Of a stretch of 7,818 bases of DNA, positions 7,720 to 7,818 are shown piece after piece. Source of the DNA: Desulfobacterales bacterium (lineage in GTDB: Bacteria > Desulfobacterota > Desulfobacteria > Desulfobacterales > UBA5852); the NCBI GenBank assembly GCA_030066455.1, contig JASJBQ010000227.1, positions 1-7,818 of the forward strand. The letters run 5' to 3'. The notes under the pieces were generated by a model. The model had not been told where the DNA came from, ran no database searches, and saw only the letters and a list, made by a program, of their open reading frames with translations. The translations under genes and the position numbers were made by a program. How positions within the stretch are numbered: position 1 is the first letter of the stretch; each line of letters opens with the position of its first letter.

Positions 7720-7818
7720 TTGGCTAAAACAGCGCTTAGAAACAAGGCACAGAGAAAACCCAAGTTCAAGGTGCGCGCCTACAATCGCTGCCCCATCTGT
7801 GGTCGGCCGAGAGCCTAT
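7720..7818 (+). CDS. rpsN: 30S ribosomal protein S14, zinc-binding short type (partial, 3' end outside window)
   Basis: S14 is a 30S head protein beside S3 and S10 that is needed for late assembly. Only the first 33 codons are present, cut by the window edge. The visible part reads [20 protein letters not shown], then an Arg-rich stretch with Cys24 and Cys27 in a CPIC pair and GRPRAY. This is the short, zinc-binding (C+) form of about 61 residues, in which a second CxxC pair would follow beyond the edge; the longer E. coli form of about 101 residues lacks these cysteines. The start codon is TTG, behind a strong ribosome binding site. Its place after rplE is the standard spc order, with rpsH expected next. 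Confidence 0.95.
   Translation, partial: MAKTALRNKAQRKPKFKVRAYNRCPICGRPRAY

Noticed and set aside
7123..7818. A hidden accessory or novel system among the ribosomal genes
   Set aside because: Every stretch longer than 90 bases in the window is covered by a recognised core translation gene, so there is no space for an inserted system.

Overview
The window is a dense, one-directional block of translation genes on the + strand: tuf followed by the S10 operon and the start of the spc operon. The order is tuf, rpsJ, rplC, rplD, rplW, rplB, rpsS, rplV, rpsC, rplP, rpmC, rpsQ, rplN, rplX, rplE and the first 33 codons of rpsN, which runs off the right edge. I found no tRNA, rRNA, mobile element, CRISPR array, broken gene or credible minus-strand gene. 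No intrinsic terminator separates the genes, so the block is most simply read as one long transcript whose promoter lies to the left of the window.

The gene order is the universal bacterial one. The protein details suggest a Gram-negative sulfate-reducer-type lineage (Desulfobacterota, perhaps Desulfobacterales). EF-Tu has GHIDHGKT in place of GHVDHGKT, L24 carries a C-terminal CxxC...CxxC zinc ribbon, S14 is the short zinc-binding type, and the DNA is moderately GC-rich. This placement is inference from recalled family sequences, not from a search.

Layout: 1-57 is the leader of tuf with a good ribosome binding site. 58-1251 is EF-Tu, which delivers aminoacyl-tRNA. 1270-6351 holds the S10 operon genes. 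6373 to the end holds the first four spc genes. Together they supply early-assembling 50S proteins (L2, L3, L4, L23, L22, L24, L29), the peptidyl-transferase and tRNA-binding surface (L2, L16, L5), the exit tunnel and its mouth (L4, L22, L23, L29), and 30S head and body proteins (S10, S19, S3, S14, S17). Coupling is tight: rplD/rplW and rplP/rpmC overlap by ATGA, and rpmC/rpsQ overlap by one base (TAATG). Most other gaps are 15-30 nt.

No new biological system is visible. The points worth a second look are these: (1) tuf has a strikingly NNG-biased codon choice (all Thr ACG, all Lys AAG by hand count) unlike its neighbours; (2) the three longest gaps (rplC-rplD 88 nt, rplB-rpsS 66 nt, rplE-rpsN 57 nt) each can fold into a GC-rich hairpin without a T-tract, the one before rplD being the best candidate for a regulatory RNA element; (3) rpsC and rpsN start with TTG behind near-perfect Shine-Dalgarno sequences; (4) there is no room upstream of rpsJ for an E. 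coli-type S10 leader.
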